From positions 124,001 to 188,000 of the forward strand of contig NZ_AUBD01000008.1 of assembly GCF_000429065.1 (NCBI RefSeq): 64,000 nt of DNA, given 5' to 3'. Of this stretch, positions 16,664 to 30,585 are shown piece after piece. The DNA is from Silanimonas lenta DSM 16282 (lineage in GTDB: Bacteria > Pseudomonadota > Gammaproteobacteria > Xanthomonadales > Xanthomonadaceae). The position numbers and the translations under genes were made by a program. The notes under the pieces were generated by a model. It had not been told where the DNA came from, did no database searches, and saw only the letters and a list, made by a program, of their open reading frames with translations. The first letter of the stretch is position 1, and every line of letters starts with the position of its first letter.

Positions 16664-18074
16664 TCGACTCGATGAACAGGCCCAGCACCAGCAGGGCAAT
16701 GGCATTCGAGGCGAAGACGAAGCGCAGGGCACGGTCGCCGTGCACCACGGCGCCCTCGCCTTCCGGCTCGTCGAAGAACATCACCTTGATCACGCGCAGG
16801 TAGTAGAAGGCGCCCACCACCGCCGCCACCACGCCGGCGATGGCCAGCCAGAGCAGGCCGGCGTCCACGGCGGCGCGCAGCGCGGCCAGCTTGGCCCAGA
16901 AACCGACGAAAGGTGGCACGCCGGCCAGCGAGGCCATCACCAGCATCACCAGGGTGGCGTGGAACGGGCTCTTCTGCCACAGCCCCTTGAAGTCGGCGAT
17001 GTTCTCGGCCTCGAAACCGCGGCGGGAGAGCAGCACGATGGCGCCGAAGGCCGCGGTGGCCATGAGCGCATAGGCGATGGCGTAGAACATCGCTGCCGCG
17101 TAGGCGGTGGGCGTGCCGCCGGCCAGTGCCATGAACAGGAAGCCGACGTGGGAGATCGTCGAGTACGCCAGCATGCGCTTGAGGTTGGTCTGCGCCAGGG
17201 CGATCAGGTTGCCGATCACCAGCGAGAGCAGGGCAAGCCAGGCCAGCATCTGCCCCCACTGCTCGGCGGTCGGGGCGAGGCCGGCGTCGAGCAGGCGGTA
17301 GGCGAAGCCGAAGGCGGCGATCTTCGGCACCGAGCCGATGAACAGGGTGATGGCCGTGGGCGCGCCCTGGTAGACGTCGGGCACCCACATATGGAACGGC
17401 GCGGCGCCGAACTTGAAGGCCACGCCCACCAGCACGAAGACCAGGCCGAACAGCAGCAGGCTGCGGTCGTCGATGCTGGCCGCGGCCTGGTGGATCGCGC
17501 CGAGGTCGAGACTGCCGGTGGCGCCGTAGACCATCGACATGCCGTAGAGCAGCAGGCCGGAGGCCAGCGAGCCCAGCACGAAGTACTTCATGGCCGCCTC
17601 GGAGGCGACCTTGTTGTCGCGGTCGATGGCAACGAGGCCGTAGGAGCTGAGCGCCAGCATCTCGAGGCCGAGGTAGAGCACCACGAGATGGCCGCCGGAG
17701 ACCATCACCATCATGCCCAGCAGGGCGAACAGCACGATGGCGTAGAACTCGCCGGCCATCAGGCCGCGCTCCTCGAGCGATGGCCGTGCATAGGCGAGCA
17801 CCACGCCGGTGATGGCGCACATGGCGATCTTCAGCACGTCGGCGGTGAGATCGCGCACGAACATGCCACCGAAGGCGGAGAGCGCCTCGCCCCCCATGCC
17901 ACGGGCGATGAGCAGGGCCGTGGCGAGCAGGGAGAGCATGGCAAGCGCATGGATCAGGCCGCGGCGGCGCGGATCCACGAACAGATCGGCGAGCAGGAGA
18001 CCGAAGGCGGCGCCGCAGAGCACGATCTCCGGCAGGATCGGCACGAGGTCGGCGCGGGTGGGCAGGGGCATCAT
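16632..18074 (-). CDS. nuoN: NADH-quinone oxidoreductase subunit N
   Basis: Encodes 480 residues with about 14 membrane helices, the antiporter-like subunit adjoining NuoK in the proton-pumping arm. The helix-rich sequence contains conserved Lys and Glu residues in the membrane (for example in GFAYRLLDAG and AQTNLKRMLAYS). It is the last gene of the nuo operon, 16 bp after nuoM. The operon ends convergently against the frameshifted HD gene with no clear terminator. Confidence 0.96.
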   Translation of the reverse strand: MMPLPTRADLVPILPEIVLCGAAFGLLLADLFVDPRRRGLIHALAMLSLLATALLIARGMGGEALSAFGGMFVRDLTADVLKIAMCAITGVVLAYARPSLEERGLMAGEFYAIVLFALLGMMVMVSGGHLVVLYLGLEMLALSSYGLVAIDRDNKVASEAAMKYFVLGSLASGLLLYGMSMVYGATGSLDLGAIHQAAASIDDRSLLLFGLVFVLVGVAFKFGAAPFHMWVPDVYQGAPTAITLFIGSVPKIAAFGFAYRLLDAGLAPTAEQWGQMLAWLALLSLVIGNLIALAQTNLKRMLAYSTISHVGFLFMALAGGTPTAYAAAMFYAIAYALMATAAFGAIVLLSRRGFEAENIADFKGLWQKSPFHATLVMLVMASLAGVPPFVGFWAKLAALRAAVDAGLLWLAIAGVVAAVVGAFYYLRVIKVMFFDEPEGEGAVVHGDRALRFVFASNAIALLVLGLFIESIMGWTRAAFA

Positions 18075-18090
18075 CGCGATCAGGTCTCCG

Positions 18091-19614
18091 TCACGGCGTC
18101 ACGAGTTTGGTGGCCGAAAGCTGCGACACCAGCTGCACCACCGAGGCGTCCATCAGGTCGGTGAGCGGCTTCGGGTACACGCCGATCAGCAGCACGCCGG
18201 CAGCGAACAGACCGAGCGTCCAGGCCTCGCGGGTGTTGATGTCGGAAAGCTGTGCCACCTCGGCGTTGGCCACTTCGCCGAACATCACCCGGCGCACCAT
18301 CCACAGGGTGTAGGCGGCGCCGAGGATCAGGGTGGTGGCGGCCACGGCGCCGATCCAGGGCTTGGCCTGGAAGGCGGCGAGGATGACCATGAACTCGCCG
18401 ACGAAGCCCGAGGTGCCCGGCAGGCCGGCATTGGCCATGGCGAACAGCACGAACAGGCCGCCGAACCAGGGCATCACGTTCATCACGCCGCCGTAGTCCT
18501 TGATCATGCGGGTGTGCATGCGGTCGTAGAGCACGCCAACGCAGCTGAACATCGCGCCGGAGACGAAACCGTGCGAGATCATCTGCACCATCGCGCCCTG
18601 CAGGCCGAGTTCCGCCGCATCCTGCCGCACCTCGCCGCCGCGCATCAGACCAAAGGCGATGAAGATGCCGAGGGTGACGAAGCCCATGTGAGCGATCGAC
18701 GAGTAGGCGATCAGCTTCTTCATGTCCTCCTGCACCAGCGCCACGAGGCCGATGTAGGCCACCGCCACGAGGGAGAAGGCGATGACGAGCCAGGCCCATT
18801 CGGTGCCGGCGTCCGGCACGATCGGCAGGGTGAAGCGGATGAAGCCGTAGCCGCCGATCTTCAGCATGATCGCCGCCAGCACCACCGAACCGGCGGTGGG
18901 CGCCTCGACGTGGGCATCCGGCAGCCAGGTGTGCACCGGGAACATCGGGATCTTCACCGCGAAGGCGGCGAAGAAGGCGAAGAACAGCCAGGCCTGCTCG
19001 GTGGCGCTGAGCGGCAGGGCGTAGAGGTCGGCAAGCTGGAAGCTGCCTCCCTTGAGGTAGAGGTACACCAGGCCCACCAGCATGAACACCGAGCCGAGGA
19101 AGGTGTACAGGAAGAACTTGAGGCTGGCATAGACGCGGTTCGCGCCGCCCCACACGCCGATCACGATGAACATCGGGATCAGCATGGCCTCGAAGAAGAT
19201 GTAGAAGAGGATGGCGTCCTGGGCGGCGAACACGCCGATCATCAGGCTTTCCAGCACCAGGAAGGCGGCGTAGTACTGGTGCACGCGCCGCTCCACCGAC
19301 TCCCAGGCCCCCATCAGCACCAGCACGCTGGTGATGGTGGTGAGCAGGATCAGCGCCACGGCGATGCCGTCCACGCCGAGGTGGTAGTAGATGTCGAAGG
19401 CCGGGATCCAGGCCCGCTTCTCCACGAACTGCATCGCCGCCGAGGAGGCATCGAAGCCGGTGTAGAGCGGGATGCTCAGGGCCAGGGTCAGCAGCGAGAT
19501 AAGCAGCGCGAACCACTTGGCCTGCGTGCCGCGCGATTCACCGAAATAGAGCGTGGCCAGGCCGCCGAGGAGGGGCAGCCAGATCAGGGCGCTCAGCAGG
19601 GGAAAGCCATCCAT
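18091..19614 (-). CDS. nuoM: NADH-quinone oxidoreductase subunit M
   Basis: Encodes 507 residues with about 14 membrane helices. This is the middle antiporter-like proton-pumping subunit. The signature HTWLPDAHVEAPTAGSVVLA and the EDMKKLIAYSSIAHMGFV segment with its conserved Lys are present. The length is normal. It lies 19 bp after nuoL. Confidence 0.97.
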   Translation of the reverse strand: MDGFPLLSALIWLPLLGGLATLYFGESRGTQAKWFALLISLLTLALSIPLYTGFDASSAAMQFVEKRAWIPAFDIYYHLGVDGIAVALILLTTITSVLVLMGAWESVERRVHQYYAAFLVLESLMIGVFAAQDAILFYIFFEAMLIPMFIVIGVWGGANRVYASLKFFLYTFLGSVFMLVGLVYLYLKGGSFQLADLYALPLSATEQAWLFFAFFAAFAVKIPMFPVHTWLPDAHVEAPTAGSVVLAAIMLKIGGYGFIRFTLPIVPDAGTEWAWLVIAFSLVAVAYIGLVALVQEDMKKLIAYSSIAHMGFVTLGIFIAFGLMRGGEVRQDAAELGLQGAMVQMISHGFVSGAMFSCVGVLYDRMHTRMIKDYGGVMNVMPWFGGLFVLFAMANAGLPGTSGFVGEFMVILAAFQAKPWIGAVAATTLILGAAYTLWMVRRVMFGEVANAEVAQLSDINTREAWTLGLFAAGVLLIGVYPKPLTDLMDASVVQLVSQLSATKLVTP

Positions 19615-19633
19615 CAGGGCGTCCTTGTGGGCA

Positions 19634-21832
<2,199 letters not shown>

Positions 21833-21833
21833 G

Positions 21834-22139
21834 TCAGCCCTTCATCGAATCGAGTTCGGCCACGTTGATCGTCCGCTTGTTGCGGAACAGCGTGACGAGG
21901 ATGGCAAGGCCGATGGCCGCCTCGGCGGCGGCCACGGTCAGGATGAAGAACACGAACACCTGGCCGTGCACGTCGCCCAGGAAGCGCGAGAAGGCGACGA
22001 AATTGATATTCACCGCCAGCAGCATCAGCTCGATGCACATCAGAAGAACGATGACGTTCTTCCGGTTGATGACGATGCCGGCCACGCTGAGCGAGAACAG
22101 GATGGCGCCGAGCGTGAGGTAGTGGGCGAGCGTGATCAT
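21834..22139 (-). CDS. nuoK: NADH-quinone oxidoreductase subunit K
   Basis: Encodes 101 residues with three membrane helices. It contains the two conserved membrane Glu residues of NuoK ([10 protein letters not shown] and [11 protein letters not shown]), which lie on the proton path between the hydrophilic arm and the pumps. It overlaps nuoJ by 4 nt (ATGA). Confidence 0.97.
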   Translation of the reverse strand: MITLAHYLTLGAILFSLSVAGIVINRKNVIVLLMCIELMLLAVNINFVAFSRFLGDVHGQVFVFFILTVAAAEAAIGLAILVTLFRNKRTINVAELDSMKG

Positions 22140-22756
22140 TCCGCGGCCTCCTGGCGACGGGTCTCGGCGGGCATCTTGACGATGCGGATGCGGTCTTCCT
22201 TGCGCACCGCGGCCTGCTTCGCCGGGTCCTGGTGGCGCGAGCCGGGGCGGCGGCGCAGGGTCAGCATCACGGCAGCGAGGATGGCCACGGTGAGCAGCAC
22301 GGCGGCGACCTCAAAGGGATAGAGATAGCCCGAGAACAGGGTCTCGCCGATCCACTCGAGATTGGTCTTGCCGGCCACCGCGGCCGGGTCGGCGCTGGGG
22401 AAGGCCACGTCGCGCTTGCCCGAGCGCACCCCCATCAGCACCAGCATCTGCACGAACATCAGGCCGGCCACCACGGCGGCCACCGGCAGGTAGCGGGCGA
22501 AGCCTTCGCGCAGCGGGGTGGTGTTGATGTCGAGCATCATCACCACGAACAGGAACAGCACCATCACCGCGCCAACGTAGACCAGCACCAGGGCCACGCC
22601 GAGGAACTCGGCCTGCAGCAGCAGGAACAGGCAGGCGGTGGAGAAGAAGGTGAGCACGAGGCAGAGCACCGCATGCACCGGGTTCTTCAGGGTGATGACG
22701 CCGAGGGCCGAGGCCACGGCCATGGCGGCGAAGAGGTAGAACGCGATCAGTTCCAT
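22136..22756 (-). CDS. nuoJ: NADH-quinone oxidoreductase subunit J
   Basis: Encodes 206 residues with five membrane helices, including the conserved [16 protein letters not shown] helix. NuoJ helix 3 transmits conformational change in the membrane arm. The ATG at 22756 is set by the MELIAFYLF match. The last 40 residues are a charged cytoplasmic tail. Confidence 0.95.
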   Translation of the reverse strand: MELIAFYLFAAMAVASALGVITLKNPVHAVLCLVLTFFSTACLFLLLQAEFLGVALVLVYVGAVMVLFLFVVMMLDINTTPLREGFARYLPVAAVVAGLMFVQMLVLMGVRSGKRDVAFPSADPAAVAGKTNLEWIGETLFSGYLYPFEVAAVLLTVAILAAVMLTLRRRPGSRHQDPAKQAAVRKEDRIRIVKMPAETRRQEAAE

Positions 22757-22775
22757 CGTCAGTCGGTCTCCCCGC

Positions 22776-23264
22776 TCAGCGGTAGGGGGCGTCGGCGGCG
22801 CGGCGCTCGGCGATCTCCGCCTCGAAGCGGTCGCCGATGGCGAGCAGCTGCGGCTTGGTGACGATGTTCTCGCCGCGCTTCTCGAAGTGGTATTCGTGGA
22901 TGTGCGTCTCGACGATCGAGTCGACCGGGCAGCTCTCCTCGCAGAACCCGCAGAAGATGCACTTGAACAGGTCGATGTCGTAACGCGTGGTGCGGCGGGT
23001 GCCATCGGCGCGCACATCGGAATCGATGGTGATGGCGAGCGCCGGGCATACCGCCTCGCAGAGCTTGCAGGCGATGCAGCGCTCCTCGCCGTTCGGGTAA
23101 CGGCGCAGGGCGTGCAGGCCGCGGAAGCGCGGCGACTGCGGGAACTTCTCGTAGGGGTAATGGATCGTGTACTTCGGCTTGAACATGTACACGAGGGTGA
23201 GCCACATGCCCTGGAGCAGTTCCAGGAGCAGCAGGCTCTTCAGGTAGGCGATCGCGCGGTTCAT
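22776..23264 (-). CDS. nuoI: NADH-quinone oxidoreductase subunit I
   Basis: Encodes 162 residues. Two [4Fe-4S] motifs, [12 protein letters not shown] and [12 protein letters not shown], bind clusters N6a and N6b that pass electrons to NuoB. An N-terminal amphipathic helix docks the protein on NuoH. It lies between nuoH and nuoJ with about 20-bp gaps. Confidence 0.97.
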   Translation of the reverse strand: MNRAIAYLKSLLLLELLQGMWLTLVYMFKPKYTIHYPYEKFPQSPRFRGLHALRRYPNGEERCIACKLCEAVCPALAITIDSDVRADGTRRTTRYDIDLFKCIFCGFCEESCPVDSIVETHIHEYHFEKRGENIVTKPQLLAIGDRFEAEIAERRAADAPYR

Positions 23265-23285
23265 GCGGGTACTCGTGCCCTGCCC

Positions 23286-24353
23286 TTACTGGCCGATCTC
23301 GAACCAGCCGGCATAGGCCATGGCGGCCACGACGACGGTCCAGACGATGGTGATGGGGATGAAGACCTTCCAGCCGAGCCGCATGATCTGGTCGTAGCGG
23401 TAACGCGGGAAGGTGGCGCGGAACCAGACGAAGCTGAAGGCGAAGGCGAAGGCCTTGAGGAACAGCCACCACGGACCGTCGGCGCCCAGCACCGGCACTG
23501 CCGCCGGGAACGGCGAGAGCCAGCCGCCGAGGAAGAAGATCGCGGCAAGGAAACTGATCAGGATCATGTTCGCGTATTCGGCGAGGAAGAAGATCGCGAA
23601 CGCAGATCCCGAATACTCGACGTGGAAGCCGGCCACGATCTCCGACTCGCCCTCGGCGACGTCGAAGGGCGCGCGGTTGGTCTCGGCCACGCCGGAAATG
23701 AAATAGATGACGAACAGCGGCAGCAGCGGCAGCCAGAACCACTCAAAGAGACCGGCATCGCCCTTCTGGGCATGCACGATCTCGGTGAGGTTCATGGTGC
23801 CCGCGGCCACCAGCACGCCGACCAGGGCAAAGCCCATGGCGATCTCGTAGCTCACCACCTGGGCGGCAGAGCGCAGGGCGCCGAGGAAGGCGTACTTCGA
23901 GTTCGAGGCCCAGCCGCCGATGATCACGCCATAGACGCCCATCGAGGTGAGGGCCAGCAGCACCAGCAGGCCGGCATCGACGTCGGCGATGACCAGCCCT
24001 TCCCCGAAGGGAATCACCGCCCAGGCGGCGAAGGCCGGGGCCAGCGCGATCAGCGGCGCCAGGCGGTGCAGGAAGGCGTTGGCATTGGCCGGGACGATGC
24101 TTTCCTTGAACAGCATCTTGAACACGTCGGCGAAGGCCTGGATCACGCCGAGCCCCGGCACCAGCTGGCCGACGAACACCGGCCCGTGGCGCACGTGCAT
24201 CCAGCCGATCACCTTGCGCTCGAGCAGGGTGTAGAAGGCCACCGCCACGGTGAGCGAGATCACCAGCGGAACGATCTTCACCAGCATCCAGGCCAGCGAG
24301 CCCAGGGTGCCGAAGCCGAGGAGGAAATCACGGAGCGGAGCGAACAGTTCCAT
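23286..24353 (-). CDS. nuoH: NADH-quinone oxidoreductase subunit H
   Basis: Encodes 355 residues with eight membrane helices. NuoH forms the quinone-binding chamber entrance. The conserved loop [21 protein letters not shown] with its acidic cluster is intact. Its ATG overlaps the nuoG stop by one base. Confidence 0.97.
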   Translation of the reverse strand: MELFAPLRDFLLGFGTLGSLAWMLVKIVPLVISLTVAVAFYTLLERKVIGWMHVRHGPVFVGQLVPGLGVIQAFADVFKMLFKESIVPANANAFLHRLAPLIALAPAFAAWAVIPFGEGLVIADVDAGLLVLLALTSMGVYGVIIGGWASNSKYAFLGALRSAAQVVSYEIAMGFALVGVLVAAGTMNLTEIVHAQKGDAGLFEWFWLPLLPLFVIYFISGVAETNRAPFDVAEGESEIVAGFHVEYSGSAFAIFFLAEYANMILISFLAAIFFLGGWLSPFPAAVPVLGADGPWWLFLKAFAFAFSFVWFRATFPRYRYDQIMRLGWKVFIPITIVWTVVVAAMAYAGWFEIGQ

Positions 24354-26662
24354 CAGGCACCCGCCTTGCTGATCGTCAGGGCGCCGTGCGCGGCGAGCGG
24401 CGCGGTCGCCGGATAGGCCGCCTCGACCCAGGCCGTGCCACGGGCCAGGCCCGGATTCAGGCGCACCGGCAAGACCGCATGGCCCTTGGCATCGGCCACC
24501 CTGGCGATGTCGCCGGCGGCAAGGCCGAGCGCGGCGGCGTCGGCGGGATGCAGTTCCACACCCTGCCCCTTCGTGAGCGGATGGGCATTGAGCGCCGCGG
24601 AGCGACGCAGCTGGGCATCTCCGCGGTAGATCGGCAGGGTGGCGAGGCGCTCGAGGCCCTGCACCGGGGCGAGCGGCGAGAGGCCATGGCCCGAGGCCGG
24701 TGCCTGCGGGGCCATCGAGGCACGCAGGGCCTCGAGATCGAGATGGACGAACCCGTCGAAGCCCATGGCGTCACCGAGGGCGCGCAGCACGCGCCAGCCC
24801 GGACGGGCCTCACCGCGCGGCTTGCCGCCGGCGCTGGTGAACTGGGTGCGGCCGTCGAGGTTGGTGTAGCTCGCCTCCATCTCGGCGCCGGCGGCGATCG
24901 GCAGGATGAGGTCGGCGACCTGCTTCAGCGATTCGCTGGCATGGACGGAGAAGGCCAGCACCTTCGCCGCCGACAGCGCCTTGAGGGCGGCCGTGGCATC
25001 GGCGAAGTCGTAGGCGGGCTCGAGGTTCCAGAGCAGGTAGGCGGCTTTCGGCGCGGCGAGCTGCGCATCCACGGCCTGTCCGCCCGGCCCCGGAAGGACC
25101 CCATGACGCGACAGGCCAAGCGCATTGGCCCCCTGCGGGATGCGGCTCAGGGCAAGGCCCGTGGCCTGCGCAATGGCTCGCGCGGCGGCACGCAGATGCG
25201 AGGCGTTGGCATGCGTCTCGGCGATGGCGCCAAGCACGATGGCACCGGCCCTGGCCCCCTTCAGCGCGTCGGCGATGCCGGTGAGCGCGGGATCCTCGAT
25301 GGCGGCGGCGATGCCCGCCGGCAGCGAGGCCCCCAGCTTCGCCGCCAGCGCGGCCAGCACGCCCGGCAGCCTGGACGGGGCGACGATCACCTTGCCGGCC
25401 AGCGGATGGGCGACCGGGAAGTCGACCGGATTGATCGCAAAAACCCTGGCGCCCTTCTTGGTAGCCTTGATGAGGCGCTGGTGCAGCAGCGGCACTTCGT
25501 GGCGCAGGTTCGTGCCGACCAGCAGCACCACGTCGGCGCTCTCCAGCTCGGCCGCGGCGCGGCCGAAGGCTTCGGCCACCGGGGCATCGGCGAAATCCAC
25601 CTGGGTGAGGCGATGGTCGATGTGCGGCGTGCCGAGGCCCCTGGCGAGACGGGCCAGCGAGGCGCCCTCCTCGTTCGAGGCCGAAGGATGCACGAGGATG
25701 CCGGTGTCGGCGCCGCCGGCCTTCAGCATCGAGGCGGCAAGGCCCAGCGCCTCGTCCCAGCCGATGGCCTTCCAGCTGCCATCGGCCTGCCGGGCGAGCG
25801 GCACGGTCGCGCGATCCTCGCTGTAGAGGCCCTCATGCGAATAGCGGTCGCGGTCGGAGAGCCAGCACTCGTTCACCGCCTCGTTCTCGCGCGGCACGAT
25901 GCGCAGCACCTCGCCGCGGCGCACGTGCAGGAACAGGTTGGAGCCGAGCGCGTCGTGCAGGCCGATCGACTCGCGGGCCACCAGCTCCCACGGGCGGGCC
26001 TTGAAGCGGTAGACCTTGTTGGTGAGCGCGCCCACCGGGCAGACGTCGATGACGTTGCCGGAGAGCTCGGTCATCAGCGGCTTGCCATCGAAGGTGCCGA
26101 TCTGCAGGTTCTCGCCGCGGTACATGCCGCCGAGCTCGTAGGTGCCGGCCACCTCGGCGGTGAAGCGGACGCAGCGCGTGCAATGGATGCAGCGCGTCAT
26201 CTCGGTGGCCACCAGCGGGCCCAGGTCCTCGTCGGCCACCACGCGCTTGCGCTCCACGTAGCGGCTCACCGAACGGCCATAGCCCATCGACACGTCCTGC
26301 AGCTCGCACTCACCGCCCTGGTCGCAGATCGGGCAGTCGAGCGGATGGTTCACCAGCAGGAACTCCATGACGTTGCGCTGCGCGTCGAGCGCGCGCTTGG
26401 TCTGGGTGGTGATCTTCATGCCTTCCATCACCGGCGTGGCACAGGCCGGCGCCGGCTTCGGCATCTTCTCCACGTCGACGAGGCACATGCGGCAGTTGGC
26501 CGCGATCGGCAGCTTCTTGTGGTAGCAGAAGCGCGGAATGGGAATGCCGGCCTTGTCGGCGGCCTGGATGATCATCGAGCCCTTCGGCGCCATAAGCGGC
26601 ACGCCGTCGATCTCGATGTTCACCAGGTCGGTGGCGGGGGCGGTAGGCGTGGCGGCGCTCAT
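24353..26662 (-). CDS. nuoG: NADH-quinone oxidoreductase subunit G
   Basis: Encodes 769 residues. The N-terminal ferredoxin-like [2Fe-2S] domain ([18 protein letters not shown]), the His/Cys N5-type region ([18 protein letters not shown]) and a [4Fe-4S] site ([11 protein letters not shown]) are intact. The rest is a molybdopterin-oxidoreductase-like domain that no longer binds the cofactor in this family. It overlaps nuoF by 4 nt. Confidence 0.97.
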   Translation of the reverse strand: MSAATPTAPATDLVNIEIDGVPLMAPKGSMIIQAADKAGIPIPRFCYHKKLPIAANCRMCLVDVEKMPKPAPACATPVMEGMKITTQTKRALDAQRNVMEFLLVNHPLDCPICDQGGECELQDVSMGYGRSVSRYVERKRVVADEDLGPLVATEMTRCIHCTRCVRFTAEVAGTYELGGMYRGENLQIGTFDGKPLMTELSGNVIDVCPVGALTNKVYRFKARPWELVARESIGLHDALGSNLFLHVRRGEVLRIVPRENEAVNECWLSDRDRYSHEGLYSEDRATVPLARQADGSWKAIGWDEALGLAASMLKAGGADTGILVHPSASNEEGASLARLARGLGTPHIDHRLTQVDFADAPVAEAFGRAAAELESADVVLLVGTNLRHEVPLLHQRLIKATKKGARVFAINPVDFPVAHPLAGKVIVAPSRLPGVLAALAAKLGASLPAGIAAAIEDPALTGIADALKGARAGAIVLGAIAETHANASHLRAAARAIAQATGLALSRIPQGANALGLSRHGVLPGPGGQAVDAQLAAPKAAYLLWNLEPAYDFADATAALKALSAAKVLAFSVHASESLKQVADLILPIAAGAEMEASYTNLDGRTQFTSAGGKPRGEARPGWRVLRALGDAMGFDGFVHLDLEALRASMAPQAPASGHGLSPLAPVQGLERLATLPIYRGDAQLRRSAALNAHPLTKGQGVELHPADAAALGLAAGDIARVADAKGHAVLPVRLNPGLARGTAWVEAAYPATAPLAAHGALTISKAGA

Positions 26663-28014
26663 GCGGCCTTCTCCGTGACGACGCCGGCGGCCTGGTCATC
26701 GACCAGGAAGCGCTTGTTGACGATGGCGTACTCGAACTCGCTCCAGAACTGGCGCAGGAAGCCCTGCACCGGCCAGGCGGCGGCCTCGCCGAAGGCGCAG
26801 ATGGTATGGCCCTCGATCTGGCCGGCGGCGGCGCGCAGCATCTGCAGGTCCTCCAGCGTCGCCTTGTGCTCGACGATGCGGGTGAGCATGCGGTACATCC
26901 AGCCCGTGCCCTCGCGGCAGGGCGTGCACTGGCCGCAGCTCTCCTTGAAATAGAAGCGGGCGATGCGGTGGCAGGCGCGCACCATGCAGGTGGTCTCGTC
27001 CATGACGATGACCGCGCCGGAGCCGAGGCCGGAACCGGCCTTCTGGATGCTGTCGTAGTCCATGGTGAGGCCGAGCATCACCTCGCCCGGCAGCACCGGC
27101 ATCGAGGAACCGCCCGGGATCACCGCCTTCAGCCTGCGGCCGCCGCGCACGCCGCCCGCCATCTCCAGCAGGTCCTTGAAGGGCGTGCCGAGGCGGATCT
27201 CGAAATTCCCCGGATTGTTGACGTGGCCGGAAACCGAGAAGATCTTCGGCCCGCCGTTGTTCGGCTTGCCAAGGTTGAGGAACCATTCCGCGCCGTTGCG
27301 GATGATGGCCGGCACCGAGGCATAGGTCTCGGTGTTGTTGATGGTGGTGGGGCGGCCGTAGAGGCCGAAGTTGGCCGGGAACGGCGGCTTGAAGCGCGGC
27401 TGGCCCTTCTTGCCCTCCAGCGACTCCATCAGCGCGGTTTCCTCGCCGCAGATGTAGGCGCCAGCGCCGAGCGCCGAGTAGATGTCGACGTCGATGCCGC
27501 TGCCCTGGATGTCCTTGCCGAGCCAGCCGTTCGCGTAGGCCTCCTTGAGCGCCTCCTCGAAGTGCTCGAAGGGCTCGTGATGGAACTCGCCGCGCATGTA
27601 GTTGTAGGCCACGGTGGCGCCGGTGGCGTAGCAGGCGATCGCCATGCCCTCGATCACCGCATGCGGGTTGTAGCGCAGGATGTCGCGGTCCTTGCAGGTG
27701 CCGGGCTCGGATTCATCGGAGTTGCAGAGGATGTACTTCTGCCCCGGCGCGTTGCGCGGCATGAAGCTCCACTTGAGGCCGGTGGGGAAGCCTGCGCCGC
27801 CGCGGCCGCGCAGGGCGCTCTGCTTCACCTGCTCGATGATCTGCTCGGGCGGGATCTTCTCGGCGAGGATCTTGCGCCAGGCAGCGTAGCCGCCCACCTT
27901 GAGGTAGTTCTCGTACGACCACGGCTTCTCGAAATGCAGCGTGGTGTAGACGACCTGGTGTTCCTGCGGCGCGGGACCGACGGGGCCGCTGGCGCTGTGA
28001 CCGTGCTGTGCCAT
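26659..28014 (-). CDS. nuoF: NADH-quinone oxidoreductase subunit F
   Basis: Encodes 451 residues, the NADH- and FMN-binding subunit. [10 protein letters not shown] is the nucleotide loop, and [10 protein letters not shown] plus a later Cys bind cluster N3. The start at 28014 (MAQHGHSAS) gives a 9-bp gap to nuoE; the frame is open further upstream, but that would overlap nuoE. Confidence 0.97.
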   Translation of the reverse strand: MAQHGHSASGPVGPAPQEHQVVYTTLHFEKPWSYENYLKVGGYAAWRKILAEKIPPEQIIEQVKQSALRGRGGAGFPTGLKWSFMPRNAPGQKYILCNSDESEPGTCKDRDILRYNPHAVIEGMAIACYATGATVAYNYMRGEFHHEPFEHFEEALKEAYANGWLGKDIQGSGIDVDIYSALGAGAYICGEETALMESLEGKKGQPRFKPPFPANFGLYGRPTTINNTETYASVPAIIRNGAEWFLNLGKPNNGGPKIFSVSGHVNNPGNFEIRLGTPFKDLLEMAGGVRGGRRLKAVIPGGSSMPVLPGEVMLGLTMDYDSIQKAGSGLGSGAVIVMDETTCMVRACHRIARFYFKESCGQCTPCREGTGWMYRMLTRIVEHKATLEDLQMLRAAAGQIEGHTICAFGEAAAWPVQGFLRQFWSEFEYAIVNKRFLVDDQAAGVVTEKAA

Positions 28015-28022
28015 GGCGTGAC

Positions 28023-28550
28023 TCACTTCAGCTCGTCGAGGATGGCGTCGACCGAGGCCGGCGTCAGCTTCTCGTGGTAATGGCCGTTGACCACCATCAT
28101 CGGCGCGCCGGCGCAGGCGGCGAGGCACTCTTCCTCCACCTTCAGCCAGATGCGGCCGTCAGGCGTGGACTCGCCGCTTTTGATGCCGAGCTTCTTCTCG
28201 CAGTGGCGCACGATGTCCTCGGCGCCATTGAGCCAGCAGCTGATGTTGGTGCACACGGCGACGACGTTCCGGCCCACCGGCTCGAGGGCGAACATCGAGT
28301 AGAAGCTCGCCACCTCGTAGGCCCAGACCGGCGGGATGCCGATGTACTTGGCCACGGCGGCGATCAGCTCGTCGGTGAGCCAGCCGCCGTTCTGCTCCTG
28401 GGCAGCGATCAGGGCCTGGATCACGGCGGAGCGGCGGCGGTCGGGCGGGAAGCGGGCCAGCCACTCCTCGATGCGGGCACGGGTGGCCTCGGAGAGCGCG
28501 ACCATCGGGTCGACGTGCTGGCAGGCCTCGAAGTTTCCGGTGGCTTTCAT
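28023..28550 (-). CDS. nuoE: NADH-quinone oxidoreductase subunit E
   Basis: Encodes 175 residues with a thioredoxin-like fold binding [2Fe-2S] cluster N1a. The ligand pattern is CTNISC and, 40 residues later, CLAAC. It partners NuoF in the NADH-oxidising tip. Confidence 0.97.
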   Translation of the reverse strand: MKATGNFEACQHVDPMVALSEATRARIEEWLARFPPDRRRSAVIQALIAAQEQNGGWLTDELIAAVAKYIGIPPVWAYEVASFYSMFALEPVGRNVVAVCTNISCWLNGAEDIVRHCEKKLGIKSGESTPDGRIWLKVEEECLAACAGAPMMVVNGHYHEKLTPASVDAILDELK

Positions 28551-28561
28551 TGCGTGGACCT

Positions 28562-29818
28562 TCAGCGATCGATTTCGCCGAACACGATGTCGTAGGTGCC
28601 GATCATGGCCACCACGTCGGAGAGCATGTGGCCCTTCACGATGGCGTCCATCGAGCTCAGGTGGGCGAAGCCGGGGGCGCGCAGCTTGAGACGGAAGGGC
28701 TTGTTGGCGCCGTCGGAGACGAGATAGGCGCCGAACTCGCCCTTCGGGGCCTCGACCGCGGAATACACCTCGCCGGCGGGCAGCGAATAGCCCTCGGTGA
28801 AGAGCTTGAAGTGGTGGATCAGGGCTTCCATATCGCCCTTCATCCGCTCGCGCTTCGGCGGCGCGACCTTGTAGTTGTCGACCATCACCGGCCCGGGATT
28901 GGCGCGCAGCCAGGCCACCGCCTGCTTGATGATGCGGGCCGACTGGCGCATCTCCTCGACGCGCACGAGGTAACGGTCGTAGCAGTCGCCGTTCACGCCC
29001 ACCGGCACGTCGAAGTCGAGGTCGGCATAGCAGGCATAGGGCTGCTTCTTGCGCAGGTCCCAGGCGATGCCGGAACCGCGCAGCATCGGCCCGGTCATGC
29101 CCCAGGCCAGCGCCTGCTCCGGCGTGACCACGCCGATGCCGACGGTACGCTGCTTCCAGATGCGGTTGTCGGTGAGCAGGGTCTCGTACTCATCGACGCG
29201 CTTCGGGAAGTCGTCGGCGAAGGCATCGAGGAAGTCGAGCATCGAGCCCTCGCGCCATTCGTTGATGCGCTTCAGCTCCTTGCCCTTGCGCCATGGCGAC
29301 TCGGCGTACTTCGGCATCGAGTCGGGCAGGTCGCGGTAGACGCCGCCCGGGCGGTAGTAGGCGGCATGCATGCGCGCGCCGGAGACCGCCTCGTAGCAGT
29401 CCATCAGCTCCTCGCGCTCGCGGAAGGCATAGAGGAACATCGCCATCGCGCCGAGGTCGAGGCCATTGGTGCCCACCCACATCAGGTGGTTCAGGATGCG
29501 GGTGATCTCGTCGAACAGCGTGCGGATCATCTTCGCCCGCGGCGGCGGCTCGATGCCGGCCAGGCGCTCGATGGCCATCACGTAGGCGTGCTCGTTGCAC
29601 ATCATCGAGACGTAGTCGAGCCGGTCCATGTAGCCGATGGACTGGTTGTAGGGCTTCGACTCAGCGAGCTTCTCGGTGCCGCGGTGCAGGAGGCCGATGT
29701 GCGGATCGGCGCGGCGCACGGTCTCACCGTCCATCTCCAGCACGAGGCGCAGCACGCCGTGGGCCGCAGGGTGCTGCGGCCCGAAGTTCATGGTGTAGTT
29801 GCGGATTTCCTGGGTCAT
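28562..29818 (-). CDS. nuoD: NADH-quinone oxidoreductase subunit D
   Basis: Encodes 418 residues. NuoD is the 49-kDa subunit forming the quinone pocket with NuoB. The N-terminal [16 protein letters not shown] loop carries the conserved quinone-proximal His residues. It is a separate gene, not the NuoCD fusion seen in E. coli. It begins 4 bp after the nuoC stop. Confidence 0.97.
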   Translation of the reverse strand: MTQEIRNYTMNFGPQHPAAHGVLRLVLEMDGETVRRADPHIGLLHRGTEKLAESKPYNQSIGYMDRLDYVSMMCNEHAYVMAIERLAGIEPPPRAKMIRTLFDEITRILNHLMWVGTNGLDLGAMAMFLYAFREREELMDCYEAVSGARMHAAYYRPGGVYRDLPDSMPKYAESPWRKGKELKRINEWREGSMLDFLDAFADDFPKRVDEYETLLTDNRIWKQRTVGIGVVTPEQALAWGMTGPMLRGSGIAWDLRKKQPYACYADLDFDVPVGVNGDCYDRYLVRVEEMRQSARIIKQAVAWLRANPGPVMVDNYKVAPPKRERMKGDMEALIHHFKLFTEGYSLPAGEVYSAVEAPKGEFGAYLVSDGANKPFRLKLRAPGFAHLSSMDAIVKGHMLSDVVAMIGTYDIVFGEIDR

Positions 29819-29822
29819 GGCG

Positions 29823-30545
29823 TCAGGCCTTCTTCGCCGCGGCTTCCGAGGCCGACTGCTGCCAGCGGGAATCCTCGCGCACCACGCGCGGCACGCCCAC
29901 GCGCGGCTCGACCGAGGTGACGGGCTCGTAGACCACACGCTTCTTCTCGGCGTCGTAACGCACCTCGACGTTGCCGATCAGCGGGAAGTCCTTGCGGAAC
30001 GGGTGCCCCACGAAGCCGTAGTCGGTGAGGATGCGGCGCAGGTCCGGGTGCCCCTCGAAGACGATGCCGAAGAGGTCGAAGGCCTCGCGCTCGAACCAGT
30101 TGAGGCCGGGCCAGATCTCGACCAGCGAGGGCAGCACCGGCAGGGCATTGTCCTCGGCGAAGCAGCGCAGGCGCAGGCGCTCGTTCTGCCGCAGCGAGAG
30201 CAGGTGCACGCTGATGGCGAAACGCTTCTCCGGGCCGCGTCCGGCCGGGCGGTCTTCCCAGCGGAAACGCCCCGGGCCGCTGCCCCCCTCCACGCCGCGC
30301 GAGAAGCCCTCGCTGCTGACGTCGGTGGTCTCCCACTCGCCCTCGCCATAGCCGAGGAAGTCGAGGCCGGCAAGGTCGATGGCCTGCTCAAAGTGGAATT
30401 CGTCGCGCAGCGCGCGGGCGACCTCGACGAGCTGGGCGGGGGCCACCTCGAGGGTGGTCTCGCCATGGGCCTCGACGAGGGCGAGGACGCGCTCGCCGAA
30501 GCGGGCTCGGAGACGTTCGGCAAGACTCGGCGTGGCGTCGGCCAT
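29823..30545 (-). CDS. nuoC: NADH-quinone oxidoreductase subunit C
   Basis: Encodes 240 residues (30-kDa subunit). The signature [20 protein letters not shown] and the following [14 protein letters not shown] are intact. An insertion near residues 75-105 (Gly/Arg/Pro-rich) and a hydrophilic C-terminal tail are typical of this lineage. Confidence 0.96.
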   Translation of the reverse strand: MADATPSLAERLRARFGERVLALVEAHGETTLEVAPAQLVEVARALRDEFHFEQAIDLAGLDFLGYGEGEWETTDVSSEGFSRGVEGGSGPGRFRWEDRPAGRGPEKRFAISVHLLSLRQNERLRLRCFAEDNALPVLPSLVEIWPGLNWFEREAFDLFGIVFEGHPDLRRILTDYGFVGHPFRKDFPLIGNVEVRYDAEKKRVVYEPVTSVEPRVGVPRVVREDSRWQQSASEAAAKKA

Positions 30546-30585
30546 GGGCGTTTCGGTCTGCGTTGCGGTTCTTCGGCCGCGCGGA

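Noticed and set aside
29720-29726. GTCTCAC inside nuoD as a further copy of the shared motif
   Set aside because: It lies within coding sequence, matches only the seven-base core and is not upstream of a gene.
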